Shown here piece after piece: positions 11,412 through 23,411 of a stretch of 64,000 bases of DNA. The first letter of the stretch is position 1; every line of letters starts with the position of its first letter. A program made the translations under genes and the position numbers. The DNA is from Dillenia suffruticosa (taxonomy: Eukaryota; Streptophyta; Magnoliopsida; Dilleniales; Dilleniaceae). The notes beneath the pieces are model-generated. The model worked only from the letters and a program-made list of their open reading frames with translations, did no database searches and was not told the origin of the DNA. Location: contig JAVTVX010000015.1 in NCBI GenBank assembly GCA_033439265.1, forward strand, positions 25,597,947 through 25,661,946, read 5' to 3'.

Positions 11412-12800
11412 TTATCCCCCCTGACCAACAAAGGATGAAACAAGAATGAAAGGAGGGAGACCGATTCTCCCAGATATCCTTTGTTTGCCCGATACCAAAG
11501 GAAAAATGAAAGAAGGTCCCACATTAGATCCCCTAGTCGTCTTGGGAAGAACACCTTTCGAGTCCCTAGTATATTCTCCCTCTACTCCCTTTCTGTCGTC
11601 TTCAGGGTCTTTGGGAAGATAACCTTCAATCTCCCCACCTCTTTTTCCTTCGTTTCCTTCTACTTTCCTCTCCTCAACATCTTTATTTTCTACCTTAACA
11701 TCTCCTAGGTACTCCATCTGGGTCTTCGTATCTTCGGTGTATCTGAGGGTCCCTGCTCGTCATTCCCTCTCGTAACCTTGCCCAACAAACTTAACTATCA
11801 AACTCTCCTCTTCTTCTATACCAGGGATGAGACGGGAGTAGTATTGGCATGCTTCCCACTTCAATATCCCCTCTCTTCAACCCGAACCTCATCTGTTTGC
11901 CCAAGATAATCTCCTCAAAATCCTTTTCCTCATGGCAAGGACATCAACGAGATCTTTCTTTTCCTCAGGGCAAGGACATCTACGAGATCTTTCTTCTTCT
12001 TCTCTACTAGGAGACATCTCTCAATCTTCCTCTTCTCTCCTAGCAACAAACCCGCCAAAGCCATCATTTCATTATCCATGAGGGCTTCCACCCAAATATG
12101 CTGATCCTTGGTTTTGTAGCAACCACTGACTAAACAAACGAATCTTGAATAATGAAAGGGTTGTAGAGTCTTTAACCTAAGAAGTGGCTCCTCATCGGCT
12201 CCCAATAGCGTGGACATCAAATCCTTATTCAAAAACTCCATAAAGAAGTACTAGTGCATCCAACTCTTGTCTATAATCTCCTTATACAAGAATTGCCAGT
12301 CCGATTTTGGCCTAGTTTGCAAGCAAAACTACCTTTTAGTAGGACCCCACAAGTAAACCTCTTTAGAGAAAACATAGACGCCAAAATGTTGAAATCAAAG
12401 CGAGGGCGATAGAAGCTCATTAACAATATCACTGTTATCACCCAGATACCAAGCACTAGAAATCAGTATTGTTGGAAAAATGTTCCAACAGAGCAAAACC
12501 TGACCACCATCACCAATATATGGCACCCTCAATCCATATTTGACACATTGTTTATACATCGAAACGTGTGTCTCCGATGCCTTGTTCGCTCTGTCTTTAT
12601 CAATAGCCTACCAAAGGACGTAATCATCCCTTAAAGCATGTCGTTCTGGACACCTCATATTTCCTCCTCTGTCATGATGCTCCTAATGTCATTAATGCCT
12701 GGATAAGCACATGATGATGAACCCTTAACCATCTTCAGTCTGATTTTTTCTCTCTAAGTGTTGCTTGAGAATTTCAAAATGGATTGTCTTGCAGATTGCC
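11412..12800 (-). pseudogene. Broken minus-strand ORF chain of unknown function
   Basis: Several overlapping minus-strand frames read as one decayed gene: a part with VITVILLMSFYRPRFDFNIL and GDWQFLYKEI-like words (12270-12470), then MEFLNKDLMSTLLGADEEPL with a charged KRK/EEE-rich stretch (11930-12241), then an acidic, Gly/Glu-rich tail (11412-11717). I do not recognise the family. It lies between the GTAA tract and a Tat-like LTR, on the strand opposite to that element. Some Tat-lineage elements carry an extra antisense ORF there, so that is one possible identity. Confidence 0.3.
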
Positions 12801-13015
12801 TTTCTAAGCGAAAGTTAAAACTTCGAAAAGATGACACAATAGTGCACGAACCAATTAGACGTCATGTCTTATAAAGCGTATCAAAGACGATTTGTGGAAA
12901 TCGAAACAGTACATACGTATTTAATGCTATGCACTAATATCTTTTTGAATTTTTATCCGTTTAATACTATTCATGAAGCCCTTCCTATGAAACGACACTA
13001 GGAGTTGGGGACAAG

Positions 13016-13717
13016 TAATGGAACATGACCCAAGGGCCATTGTCACAAGGATTGAGATCTTTCGAATCCCTAGCCTAATGAACATAGCATACGTGTCGTT
13101 AATATGGGATTTATCTCCCAGACGGGTAGACACGGCCCACCCTCTCAATACATGCTGCCCAGACCTTTCTTGGTAGCTACCTGATCGACTCTCGAATCTT
13201 CTTAGCGGTTGGTGCCATTATTCGGCTAAAGGCAATATTCAATTCCTCTTAGATTGCAGAGATAACCTCCTGTGATAGAGAAGGAAACCTTTGACTACTG
13301 TCAATAAGGAAATGAATTTTTGATGATATGAATTTCATTGAATAATAGTATTTCAAATTTGTGAGAATCTCTCACTATAATCTCCATAGTCTCGAGATAT
13401 CTCCATAAGGAAACTAGGATTTTTAATGCCCTAAATGCATACGAAACTCAAACATGGAGACTATATATTCATCACCAAGTTAATCGGCTAGGTATACTCT
13501 CTGAACTGACACATAACACACAAAAACATAACAGATCTCTCTTTTAATCTGTTTTTCTTTGTAAAAACCTCTTTTTGACTTGAATATTGGAGTTTTCCCC
13601 GACGAAACACCCTCCGACAATCTTTTGCAAAACTTATTAATCAAGATCGACAAATGGATAATCATCTCGTTCGGCTCAACAGAGCCGTTTTTTATGGAGA
13701 CAAACCTAGCTCCAACA
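13016..13717 (+). repeat. Tat-like gypsy LTR, right copy
   Basis: About 702 bp, aligning throughout with 279-970. A short purine-rich run, AGGAGTTGGGGACAAG, lies just before it and could be a decayed polypurine tract. No primer site follows. It is therefore best read as the 3' LTR of the relic starting at 279, or as a solo LTR. Flanks ACAAG and TGTTG do not match. Confidence 0.7.
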
Positions 13718-13734
13718 TGTTGTATGGTATAGAT

Positions 13735-15757
13735 TCAGCATGAGATGTTGTCTAGTCATGGGCGTGAGTCTGGAAACGCTGAGAGGTTATCTACCACTCA
13801 GTATTATATAGTTTTGGGTATGGAGGAGAGTATGTTACGTCAGAAAGTGAGGATCTAATTCCTTCAGTTGAGAGATTGGAATATTGCTTTCTTTTTCAGT
13901 TCAATTTGTCAGAGGCATAACCAAAATTCCATCTATTCTCTGCTTAGTGAGGGTGGCGTGAGGATCTCTGATCCGAGTGATATCAAGTAGGAGGTAGTTG
14001 GTTATTCAGGGGCTATTTTTGAGTAGATCTAGTGCTATAGAGTTAAATTCTAGACTTATCTCATCTTTAGTTCAAGGCACGTTGTCTGAGACTCATATTC
14101 ATACTTTGGAGATTCCGATGACAGAGGTGGAGGCACAAGAGGCTATGTTCTCTTTAGACAGGCATAAGGCCCCGGGTTTGGATGGGTACAATGTTGAGTT
14201 TTTTAGGTCTAGATGCGATATTGTGAAACCAGATGTCACTAGGGCTGTATTGGATTTCTTTGCTTACGGGAGACTTCTTAAGGAAGTGAATTGTATCATC
14301 ATTGCACTTGTCTTGAAGAAGGATACCTAACATATTTATCAGACTTTAGACTCATCTCTTGTTGCAGTACAGTTTATAAGTGCATTTCAAGGATTATTGC
14401 AACAAGAATGAGTTAGGTGCTTCCGAGTATGATTGGTAGTGAGCAGTCAATGTTTGTAAGGGAGAGGAAGATTGGGTATAACATCCTTCTTGCCTATGAG
14501 CTCCTTCATCATGGTTCCCACTAATGTGCAATAAAGGTAGATATCATGAAAGCCTATAACTCAGTGGAGTGGGATTTCCTCATGATGGTCTTGAAGTGTG
14601 TTGGCTTTCATATTTGGCTAATTAGGCGGATTATGGAGTTGTTACCATCACAAGTTTTGTGATCACAATTAATGGGGAGCTGACAGATTTCTTTCGGAAC
14701 TTGAGGGGTCTTCAGCAAGGAGATCCATTGTCCCCCATGCTCTTCCTGATGATCATGGAGGTCTTCTCGGGTTTGATGTGGCGGATCACCAAGGGGCCTT
14801 ACTTTGAATATCATTGAAGATGCCAGAAAGTTAGGCTATCTCATCTTTGTTTTGCGAATGACCTGATGCTTTTCTCTCGTGGTATTTTTCTTCGGTTCAA
14901 CGTATCTTAGATGACTTAGCTCAATTTGGGAGGCAAACTATAGAGAGGTTAGATTTCTCTATTTAGTGTTTTGTTCGGGATTTGTTTGCTAGTTATATTT
15001 GGATAGTGTATTTTCAAGGTATTGAGTAGTGGACTTCGAGGTTGGTGCAAGCGTTATGTGACTATATCCGGGGTATTATTCCAAAGTTTTGTTGGTCGTC
15101 TTCTTCTAGCTATGATAGGCTTGTGTGGAAGATCAACTCGAGTAGGGAGTTTTCTATTGCATCAGTTTGGAGGCACCTCAGGTGTTCTTATCCTTAGGTT
15201 CGTGGGTGGATCTGATTTGGTTTTCGGGGGCGATTCCTCATTTTGCCTTCAATGTTTTGTTAGTCTTTATGAAACGATTTCAGACGAGTGATTTCCTATT
15301 CAAGATTGGGCTTTCGACTTTGTCGACATGCCATCTCTATGCTAGATAGAGAGAAACTATTGATCGCCACTTTTTCGGTTGTTCCTTCTCGAGGAAGATA
15401 TGAAGATTGACCATGGCAAACCATGTTCCTTCGGGTTTTCCTATTTCTTGGTCAAGCATTGGAGATACCCTTCTGGCTAGACATTCACTTCGGCGGAATA
15501 GGATTTTTAAATACCTCCTCAGCGCTTATATCTACTCTATTTGGATGGAGAGAAACAAGAGAAGGAAAGGTGAGCGTCATTTATCTCCGCAAGTCATTGT
15601 GGTTTTCATTAGTGTAGTTTTACCATTAGTTGAGACTAGGATTTAGATTTTTTGTATAGATCATTGATTCTTTGGGTTTCTCAAGGTATCTCCTAGAAGT
15701 ATATTTTTTATTTCTTTGGATATAGAGTTTCTTTTATATATATATATAAAAAAAAGA
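13735..15757 (+). mobile_element. LINE-C: L1-type LINE fragment (RT to 3' tail)
   Basis: Plus-strand L1 ORF2 relic, 5'-truncated directly after the Tat-like LTR. It reads ESMLRQKVRI...LRDWNIAFFF and SEGGVRISDPSDIK ahead of RT, then RHKAPGLDGYNVEFFRS (RT start), KVDIMKAYNSVEWDFL, and a FCFANDLMLF segment in place of the FADD active site. Next come DRLVWKINSSREFSIASVW of the RNase-H-side zf-RVT region and YSIWMERNKRRKG near the C-terminus. It ends in (TA)n plus AAAAAAAA at 15735-15756. Many stops and frameshifts. Confidence 0.82.
13998..14330 (+). pseudogene. L1 reverse transcriptase, N-terminal fragment
   Basis: A 110-codon open piece of RT containing AMFSLDRHKAPGLDGYNVEF, the plant L1 signature around the first RT block. 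It stops at 14330 and RT continues in the same region with broken frames up to about 14900. Confidence 0.8.
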
Positions 15758-16473
15758 CAATAATTATAAAAGAGTTGCAAGTTTAGGGTTTTATTATGAT
15801 TCGTGGCTTTTTTTTTATAGTCTCCATGCGTCTCTAGACTTCTCTCTTAGGGTTTATTCATCTTTATTAATTTTACACAAAAATAATTGAGAATTAAAGT
15901 TTTTATGTCTACTCAATTCTTTGATCAATTTACCCGATTGAATTATAGTGACGTTGAGGGCATAGGATACATGATTTGGATTAGGATTCTTTATGTCAGA
16001 CTCATGAAAATTATAGGCATAGGATACATGATTTTGATCGATTTTTTTGGCTCGGTTTTCATCATGCTTCTGCGGTTTATATTATTGTTTGAACGTGATA
16101 TATAAATTAATAATGTATATGATTTTATTTTAAAAATATGTTGGGACACAGGTGCAATAGTGAGGGGTAGATGAACCTAAAAACCATTTTTATGGAGTGA
16201 TTTGATGCTTCGAAGGCTGGGGAGCCTAAACAAACGAGGAGAGAGTGATTGGATTCACTAGATATTGAGAATGAGAGAAAAGTGAGCTTAAAAAACAAAA
16301 TGCTGGGGAAGAATTTTGTATACCATGAGAAAAGCAACGATTAATGTTTAGGACTCTACTTTGTAATTAATTACTAAAATTTTCCACAATTCACAATAAA
16401 AGAAATTACACGCCACCTAACATTAACATAAATTTCGAGTACACTCTCCACCAATGTATACCAGGGTTCCCAG
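15758..16473. other. Intergenic DNA, nothing recognised
   Basis: AT-rich. It holds a local repeat of ATAGGATACATGATTT (15960-16035). The phrase AGAGAGTGATTGGATT-ACTAGA near 16220 recurs near 17505. No gene or named element. Confidence 0.4.
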
Positions 16474-16691
16474 ATTCCAAATGAGAAGATTTTTTTTTGT
16501 TACCATTGCTTGACCACCACCCATTATTTGAAGTTTCGTTCTAACTAATTTGGACCGACTGTTACAGGGCCCTACGCGAAGGCCGATCTCCTAGCGTTGG
16601 CTTTTCCGTGCCCATGGGGATCGAAAACCCGACCATGGTTAAGGGACAACAATCCCGAACCAACAGACGTTGGTATTCCAAATGAGAAGAT
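16474..16691 (-). mobile_element. SINE with perfect 17-bp target-site duplication
   Basis: ATTCCAAATGAGAAGAT occurs at 16474-16490 and again at 16675-16691 with no mismatch. The 184-bp insert between them begins with a T run on the plus strand, that is, an A tail on the minus strand. Read on the minus strand it opens ACCAACGTCTGTTGG, carries GGTTTTCGATCCC (close to a Pol III B box) about 50-60 bp in, and is far more GC-rich than its surroundings. Tail, target duplication and size together fit a SINE mobilised by L1 machinery. The family name is not known to me. Confidence 0.82.
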
Positions 16692-17759
16692 ATTAATCAA
16701 TAATGTCTCCAAAGAAACAGTCTAGTTATACAAACCCCCATTTTCCAATCTGATGATATCAGATTCAAATTTTTGTACAACAAAAAAAAAATCAATAATA
16801 TTAGGTAATAGTGTTAAATGTTTTACCCATTATCTGAGTTAATTATAGATGTAAAAATTGTTCTGTGGTCATAATTTTGGTCTCATAATGGAATTATGAT
16901 TGATGAACCTACATTCTAGCATTGAATGTGGCGTGATGTCCTACATAGCATTAACATGGCTACCGTAATGCCCGGCCACAATCATCCACAACCCCATGGC
17001 CTAAGTGTGGGAGTACATCTTGGGAAAAAAAAGTGTGATAATGTCCTACATGGCATTAACATGAGACTTGCCAAAAATTAAGCTATGCATGCTGTATTAT
17101 TCACATCTAACATTGTTAGATTCAAGGAAAATGAAAAGGATGCCAGGAAGTAAATGGATTCAAGGAAAATGAAGAAATTCTGATGAAGCAAATCGACATT
17201 CATAATATTTCATAACAACAGTTTTTTGTTGATATCTTATCACTAATATTTGTCCATAACATTTTTATAGTTAAAACAAAGTGAATTTTTTTAGGGAAAT
17301 ATAATTCTATTCCCATTACATTGGATCAGAAGCAGAGCATTCATTATAAATATCTAATTATCAAAATTTCAAACCGCATGGTATATAGTTACATTAGATT
17401 TGGAGTGAGGCATATGATTAAGAATGTCTTACTATTTATTATTCAAACCACATCAAATCCAAAATCTTAAACTTTTTGAATTAAAACTAAATAAATAACA
17501 AGCGAAGAGAGAGTGATTGGATTAACTAGAGCATGCGTTGCTGACATTCCATTCCCACCTAGTATGGCCTCATGCTGTTGCCAAGTTGTGCCATTGGACC
17601 TTGGTTTTGGGGGTTGAAGGAGAGGCCCCCGGGGGGGGGGGGGGGGGTGCACCTCAATCTTCAAACGTCTCACAATAAACATGCATGCTTTTCATTATTG
17701 TTGAGATCAAAATCAAACCCTTCCATTAGATAAACCCTATTACACAAGGATACAATTAT
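16692..17759. other. Intergenic DNA downstream of the DnaJ gene
   Basis: AT-rich, with one small retroposon (16932-17063) and a run of seventeen G at 17631-17647 preceded by five C. No gene seen. Confidence 0.4.
16932..17063 (+). mobile_element. Short A-tailed retroposon with ~24-bp target duplication
   Basis: GTGATGTCCTACATAGCATT and six more bases (16932-16957) recur as GTGATAATGTCCTACATGGC and on to AACATG (17035-17063). Between them is a GC-richer segment of about 75 bp (CGTAATGCCCGGCCACAATC onward) that ends GGGAAAAAAAA. Direct repeats around an A-tailed insert indicate a 5'-truncated SINE or similar retroposon. The duplications differ by one substitution and a short insertion. Confidence 0.6.
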
Positions 17760-18197
17760 AGTATGATACTAATTCCCCAATATTTGGAATAGATTCCAAT
17801 TCCAATTCCCATCAGACATCCAAAAACAATTCATCAATATAAAAACTCACGCAAGGTATCTAATTCTGAGCCAACAAAAAGGGAAAAGGAAAAAACAATA
17901 GATCAAGTAAAATAGCTAGCAATCCAGCCCTCAATCTTCGCGTCTAAGAACACAAACAGCTTTGTGCTCCTGATATGCCTGCGCAGATGTAAATGGGAAT
18001 CCTTTAGGCCACCCACTTATCTAATTGCATACAGCCCAAACACCCCACACGTGAACTGCTACCCATCCAACCCCCTCTGTGTGTGTGAGAGAGAGAGAGA
18101 GAGACAGCGAGAGGCAGATAAACAGAGGGAGAGGAGCTCAAAACAATGATACATATCTGGAATCTACATAAGAATTTCACATCATCGTTTTTCTCAA
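17760..18197 (-). other. Probable 3' UTR of the DnaJ gene
   Basis: About 440 bp after the stop codon, single-copy in look. It carries a short CT/GA microsatellite at about 18087-18101 and a T-rich stretch at 17880-17905. The cleavage site cannot be fixed; no canonical AATAAA is obvious, and A/T-rich signals near 17750-17830 are candidates. Confidence 0.4.
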
Positions 18198-18305
18198 TTA
18201 CTCGTCCATGTTTGAGTGTCTCTGTGCACCAGGTGGTGCTGCTGGCATCGGAAAGTTGTAGTTATGTTGAGCTCCTGCAAAGGAAGGAGCCTCCACATAC
18301 GGACT
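18198..18305 (-). CDS. DNAJ10-like: DnaJ coding exon 10 (C-terminus and stop)
   Basis: Encodes [19 protein letters not shown] and then a Pro/Ala-rich tail ending NMDE-stop (TAA at 18200-18198). The SPYVEAP and [13 protein letters not shown] motifs fit the conserved C-terminus of plant dnaJ 10 proteins. Confidence 0.92.
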   Translation of the reverse strand, partial: SPYVEAPSFAGAQHNYNFPMPAAPPGAQRHSNMDE

Positions 18306-21300
18306 CTACAATGTCCATTTGTAGGGAAAGCAAACAAAACAAGTAAGTAGAGGATTCTCACTACAATAACAGCGATATTAAGATTCTAATATCAACTATT
18401 TAGCATCGGCTGCAACTCAATCTCAACTTATAGCAGGCAAACTCTACTTTTGCTATGTAAAACATGGGAATGCTTTTATTAAGTACAATATTCAAGGCTT
18501 GTGCCAGAAATGATTTACAACTGAAAATGCATTGTGGCTTACAAATTATAATGGATCCTTCAAATGAAGAACAAATGTGTCACAAGTTCAAGTTTGGCAT
18601 GACATGGGAGAGGATAAAGTAAATACATAAATATATCATGCAATACGTGTTCATGTGTCATATACATATCGCTACAATTAAAGTAAATATCTCAACTTTC
18701 ACGAAAAGACATAAAGCTGACTGGCATAAAACTCTTATGTATTCTGTTATTTTTCCTAGAATTTACCACCTAGTCTTTCCTCTTGTACCCAACATGTCTT
18801 CAAAAATAAAAGCCAATTAAAACCATGAAAATCAAGCAAACTAGCAAGTATTCAAAGGCTAGAACCTTTTTAGACAAATTTTCTCTTTGGACAATTTAGA
18901 AACAAAAGAAAAGAGTGCTACCAATCAGTTGATGTCCACCTCCCTCTCTCTCTTCCCCCCCCAACCCCGGTTTCAAAAACTAACAGGTAAGCCAAATAAA
19001 AGGAAGGAGGGAAAACTAAAACATATATGAAACATGATTTGATGTGTTGAGAATCATGCAAGTAGCATGTATCCAAATTCTAGTTTATTGAAAACAAAGA
19101 CCATCCTAATATTATAGAACAAGACGCAAAACAAGATCAGACCACTTTCAAAAGCCATGTTTTCAATATATATATATATTGTGACGTTTTAATCAAATAA
19201 TCATATTTGTCCAAGATGCCAGCTCAAGAAAAGTAAGAATTTGTGTAATCAACATGAATATACAAATTACCTGAGATACATAAATAGTATATGATGAATC
19301 TACAGCATTTGAGGATTTTGGGGATGAGCTAGTAGCATACTCATCACAGCTGGGTTCACTGCCACTCAATTTATGCACCGAACCCTCTGGTGGAACTTCA
19401 CCCCCATTCCCATCAGTTGACTTAACCCTCTGCACATCATGATCATTCCCGTCGAATATTAGATATTTCATTCAAAAAACTAGGATATTAAACAATACTA
19501 CAGCAACAGCCAACATCTCCCACAAAAAAATTACATGCAGTACCAACCAATGGAATGGACGGTACCTGAAAAATTTTGCCGAGGGTTTTCAAACCCTTTG
19601 CACGTGCACGGAGCTCCTCTTTTTTGACACCATAGTCCTGAAGTACCTATAAGAAAAAGTGAAGGGATTACTTGAATTCAGTGACCAACCTTTGCATCAC
19701 CCAAGAACAAAAGATGATAACTGAGCAACAAAACAACCATCTGGCAAACGCGGGAAAGGGTAGCCTCGATATCAGCTACATTAAGCTTCCACAAGGAATC
19801 AACCATCAATTTCTTGTGAGATTGCATATATTCTTCCAGTTCTTCCTCAGTATAATGCCCTTCTGCACTAAGTTGCCGTTTCATGTCCTCTTGAAGCTGG
19901 ATCAAGGCAAGGGCTCCTATGACACAAAAAAAGCAACAAATAAAAAATAATAATAGTAACAATAAAAAGGGGATGCTCCACAAAACTTTGGTCAGCATAC
20001 CATATTTCAAACAGTTTACTGTGCCACTTCAAAAGATTTGCTGCATGTCCAAGTTTTAGCAAGTATGAGGAAAACAAGGGGTCTATTAAAGCATGTGCGT
20101 GCATGGATTATTGGCTTCATCAGATGGAGTGATAAAGGGTTTCATTAATTTGCATTTAAAAGAGGGCACTGTATTTTACAAATACCTTTGTGCAAAAGAA
20201 ATGCTGGATCTGTTTGTCATCCTCTGCATCATGATTAAGCAAGGACAATTTGTAGGGTTTACTGATTCGTGGGTGATTTCTGGTTATATAAATGATGCAG
20301 AGGCATGGAGTGGGCATTTTGTTTATGGCAAAACAAGTGAACCCTTGCCATTTTTGGTTGATTCCAAAGTACACAAGAGTATAGTTGGAGTGTGTTTGAA
20401 AAATACAGAAGCACTTTCAAGTAAGTGATCATTCTTCCAATTTTACATCTTTTTTTTTTTTTTTTTTTTGGCTCATTTCCTTATTACCAATATGTTTTGG
20501 TTCTTGAGAGGCCCAGGGCCCCCATTTTAACTGTAAAAAGAAGACCAGTATCAAAATAACAATTATGACTACAACAAGAGATCCCAAAGAATGCACTGAA
20601 AATGACAACCCCACCAAAAGATAAATGATAAAAGAAAATAATGATAGTTTAATAAAAAGAAAAAAGAATGCTCAGAAGGAGAGCATCACCTTGTACCAAA
20701 AGCCACCATACGAAATCATAACAATGTTAATAGAGATGAAAGGATGACCAACCAACCACACATATGATTATAATATACAAATCTATGAGCATTGATGCCT
20801 TCTCGGTAAGTCACTAGAAATGCTACAAAATTTTGTGTACTTTTATTTCAGAGGATGTCCTATTGTCTCATGTATTGTTTTGTACATCTTCTCTTACGAA
20901 TTACATATTTCATTTTTTATCCAAAAAAAAAAAAAAAGAATCAAATATCCATAAGCAATTGTTATTACTTCAACAAATTCTTATAATTACATATCAAAAA
21001 TATTATTCTAATGCCATGTCATGTCCTACTCACTGGAAATTGGTCTCACATGAAAGTCCTTGCTTCATATAATGCATGGCCTCATCTAGACCTAGATGGA
21101 TTAATATCATAAGAATTGTCAACATATTTGCTAGGAGCTTAATTATGCCGAGTTCATGAGCCACAGATCATGTTTTGATAGATTATGTTAAGGTGCATCT
21201 TTTCTAAGTAAGATCACTCGTGTAATATTACTCTGAGATATTTAACAAGTTTATCAACATGTGGGGTGCAAGGACTAAAGAGAAATCTAAAGCCACAAAT

Positions 21301-23380
21301 AAATATTTGATATGACAATGAAATACATAACAAAATAAATGTCTGTCTTAGACATCCTATATTTTCAAAAGCCAGCATAATACATAAAATTCACAGATAA
21401 AACAAACAAACACATGACAAACAAGATATTTCACCACAAGAAATCAGTTATGTGGCTCAAATAATCTTCATCACTCCTTTTTTAATATGCATCCATAATT
21501 TTAAAAGGTACTTTGAATCACACCTTGAAGCAAGTTGACTACAAAATGCCCCAGTCATCAAAACTAACATGTACATTCTTATATGTGTAAGCTACACCAT
21601 TTGGGTGAACACTTTTAATTGGAGCATACACAATTATTTTCTCCTTTTTATTACTTTCTTTTTTTTTGGGGGGGGGGGGAGTTGGACCAGTTTAAAATTG
21701 AAATAAATTAGTATTAAAATGTTTAGATAAAATCAAAATTGCAAGTAGCGTTGGAAAGAAATCTTTCGTTTCTCTCAGTCCCGTGCAATCAATCAAAGGG
21801 TGAGAACATAAAGAGGGACTTATTTATGTTCCTCAGGATGTGAGGTAGGATGTGAAAGTTTGAAGGTGTAAATATGACAAAAAGTAACATATAAAGTAAA
21901 ATCTGACAAAAAGTAACATATGAAGTGAAATCTTACTCACATAGTATTTTGCTTTCCAACTAGCTATTTATACTAGCAAAAAAAAGAGTAAATTTTTAGT
22001 CCTTTAAATTTTAACCTTGTCTGGTGTGCTAATTTTTTTTTCTTTGAAAAAAAAGGCATAAATTTTAAGGTGTCTAAAAAACCTAAGTCATGGAATCTCT
22101 CGTATGGTTTTAGAACATTACTCCAACATTTATATCATAACTTAGAAAAAAAAAAAAAAGATTTACATATGTAATCAAAAAAAAAGATTTACATATGTAA
22201 TCAATTGAAATTGAATTTTATCTTTCATATAAATAGTCAGTTTCGTAATAGACAAATTATGGTAATCACACTTCTTAAAAATTAGTGGTCACACAGAAGA
22301 ACACTCCTATCTATGTTTCTCTTAAAATAAAATATTAAAAAACATAAAAAAAAGGTGCCATAAGTAACTCTTCCACGTGGTTGTCTATCTATCTATTTAT
22401 CTATCCATCTATCTATCTATCAAGAAAGTTACTTGTATTTGCAATCTAAAATGATTGAAGGAGCGTGAGCAATCAATTGAAGAAGAGAACCCACAATTGC
22501 TTTTAATTGCAAGAAACACACATAAAAAGTAAGCATGTGAGCGCAGAATCTTTAGTGTAGCTCCATCTAGGCCTTCAATGGGGGTTATAGGGGAAGGAGT
22601 CGAATAAAACGAAGAACAGTCAATGCCATTGTGAGACGGGGATAAAACCCCTATAATCTTTCAGAAGCGTTAAAATTTTTCAACTTTCCCATCCTTGTAC
22701 CCTACCCACTCTTGGGCTAACATTTACCCCGATTTTGAGGGTAAATGTTACCCCAGCTGAAGGAGGCCATAAATGTTTCCCGAACACACATAAAAAGAGA
22801 AGAAATGTTGGGGGCAGGGTAAAATTTCCCCCCTACCACAATGTCCTCAAGACTGAAATAGCAAGAAGAAAATCTTTTTGATCAGGAGCTTAATTAAGAT
22901 TTTAAGACTGAGTTACGACTGTTTAGGACTTTCTAAATTTGGGACCTAGTAGTCTATTTTTCTTAAGCTTAGTTCTGCATCTTAAGGCTCGCAACCTCAT
23001 ATGAGAAAAATAGAACTTTCAACTCTTAAAACACAGAAGTTGTGATGCTTTCTTACCCTAGGTGTGTGATGCCTAAAGATTTATTGATGTGATGTTAGTA
23101 AACCTATCCTCCTTTCATCTATTGTTTTCTTTATTTTAGCCACTGAATTCTTAGTCTGCAAAAGAAACTATATCTTGCTTGTAAATCAGCCTATTAAACC
23201 AACAAAATCCGCCCACAAAACCCTAGATCCTTTGCCTCAAAATCCTCTAGAAGTTCTCCTGCATCATTTTTATGGCCTGATCATGTGGTGCTCCATACAC
23301 TTTGCAATCTTATAATACTAACAATATAAGTGATTGCTTGCTGATTAAAACAAATTATTCACCTTGAAGAATAAAAAACC

Positions 23381-23411
<31 letters not shown>

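Noticed and set aside
18900..19000. C-rich patch in intron 9 as a regulatory element
   Set aside because: Only a short pyrimidine run; nothing supports a function.
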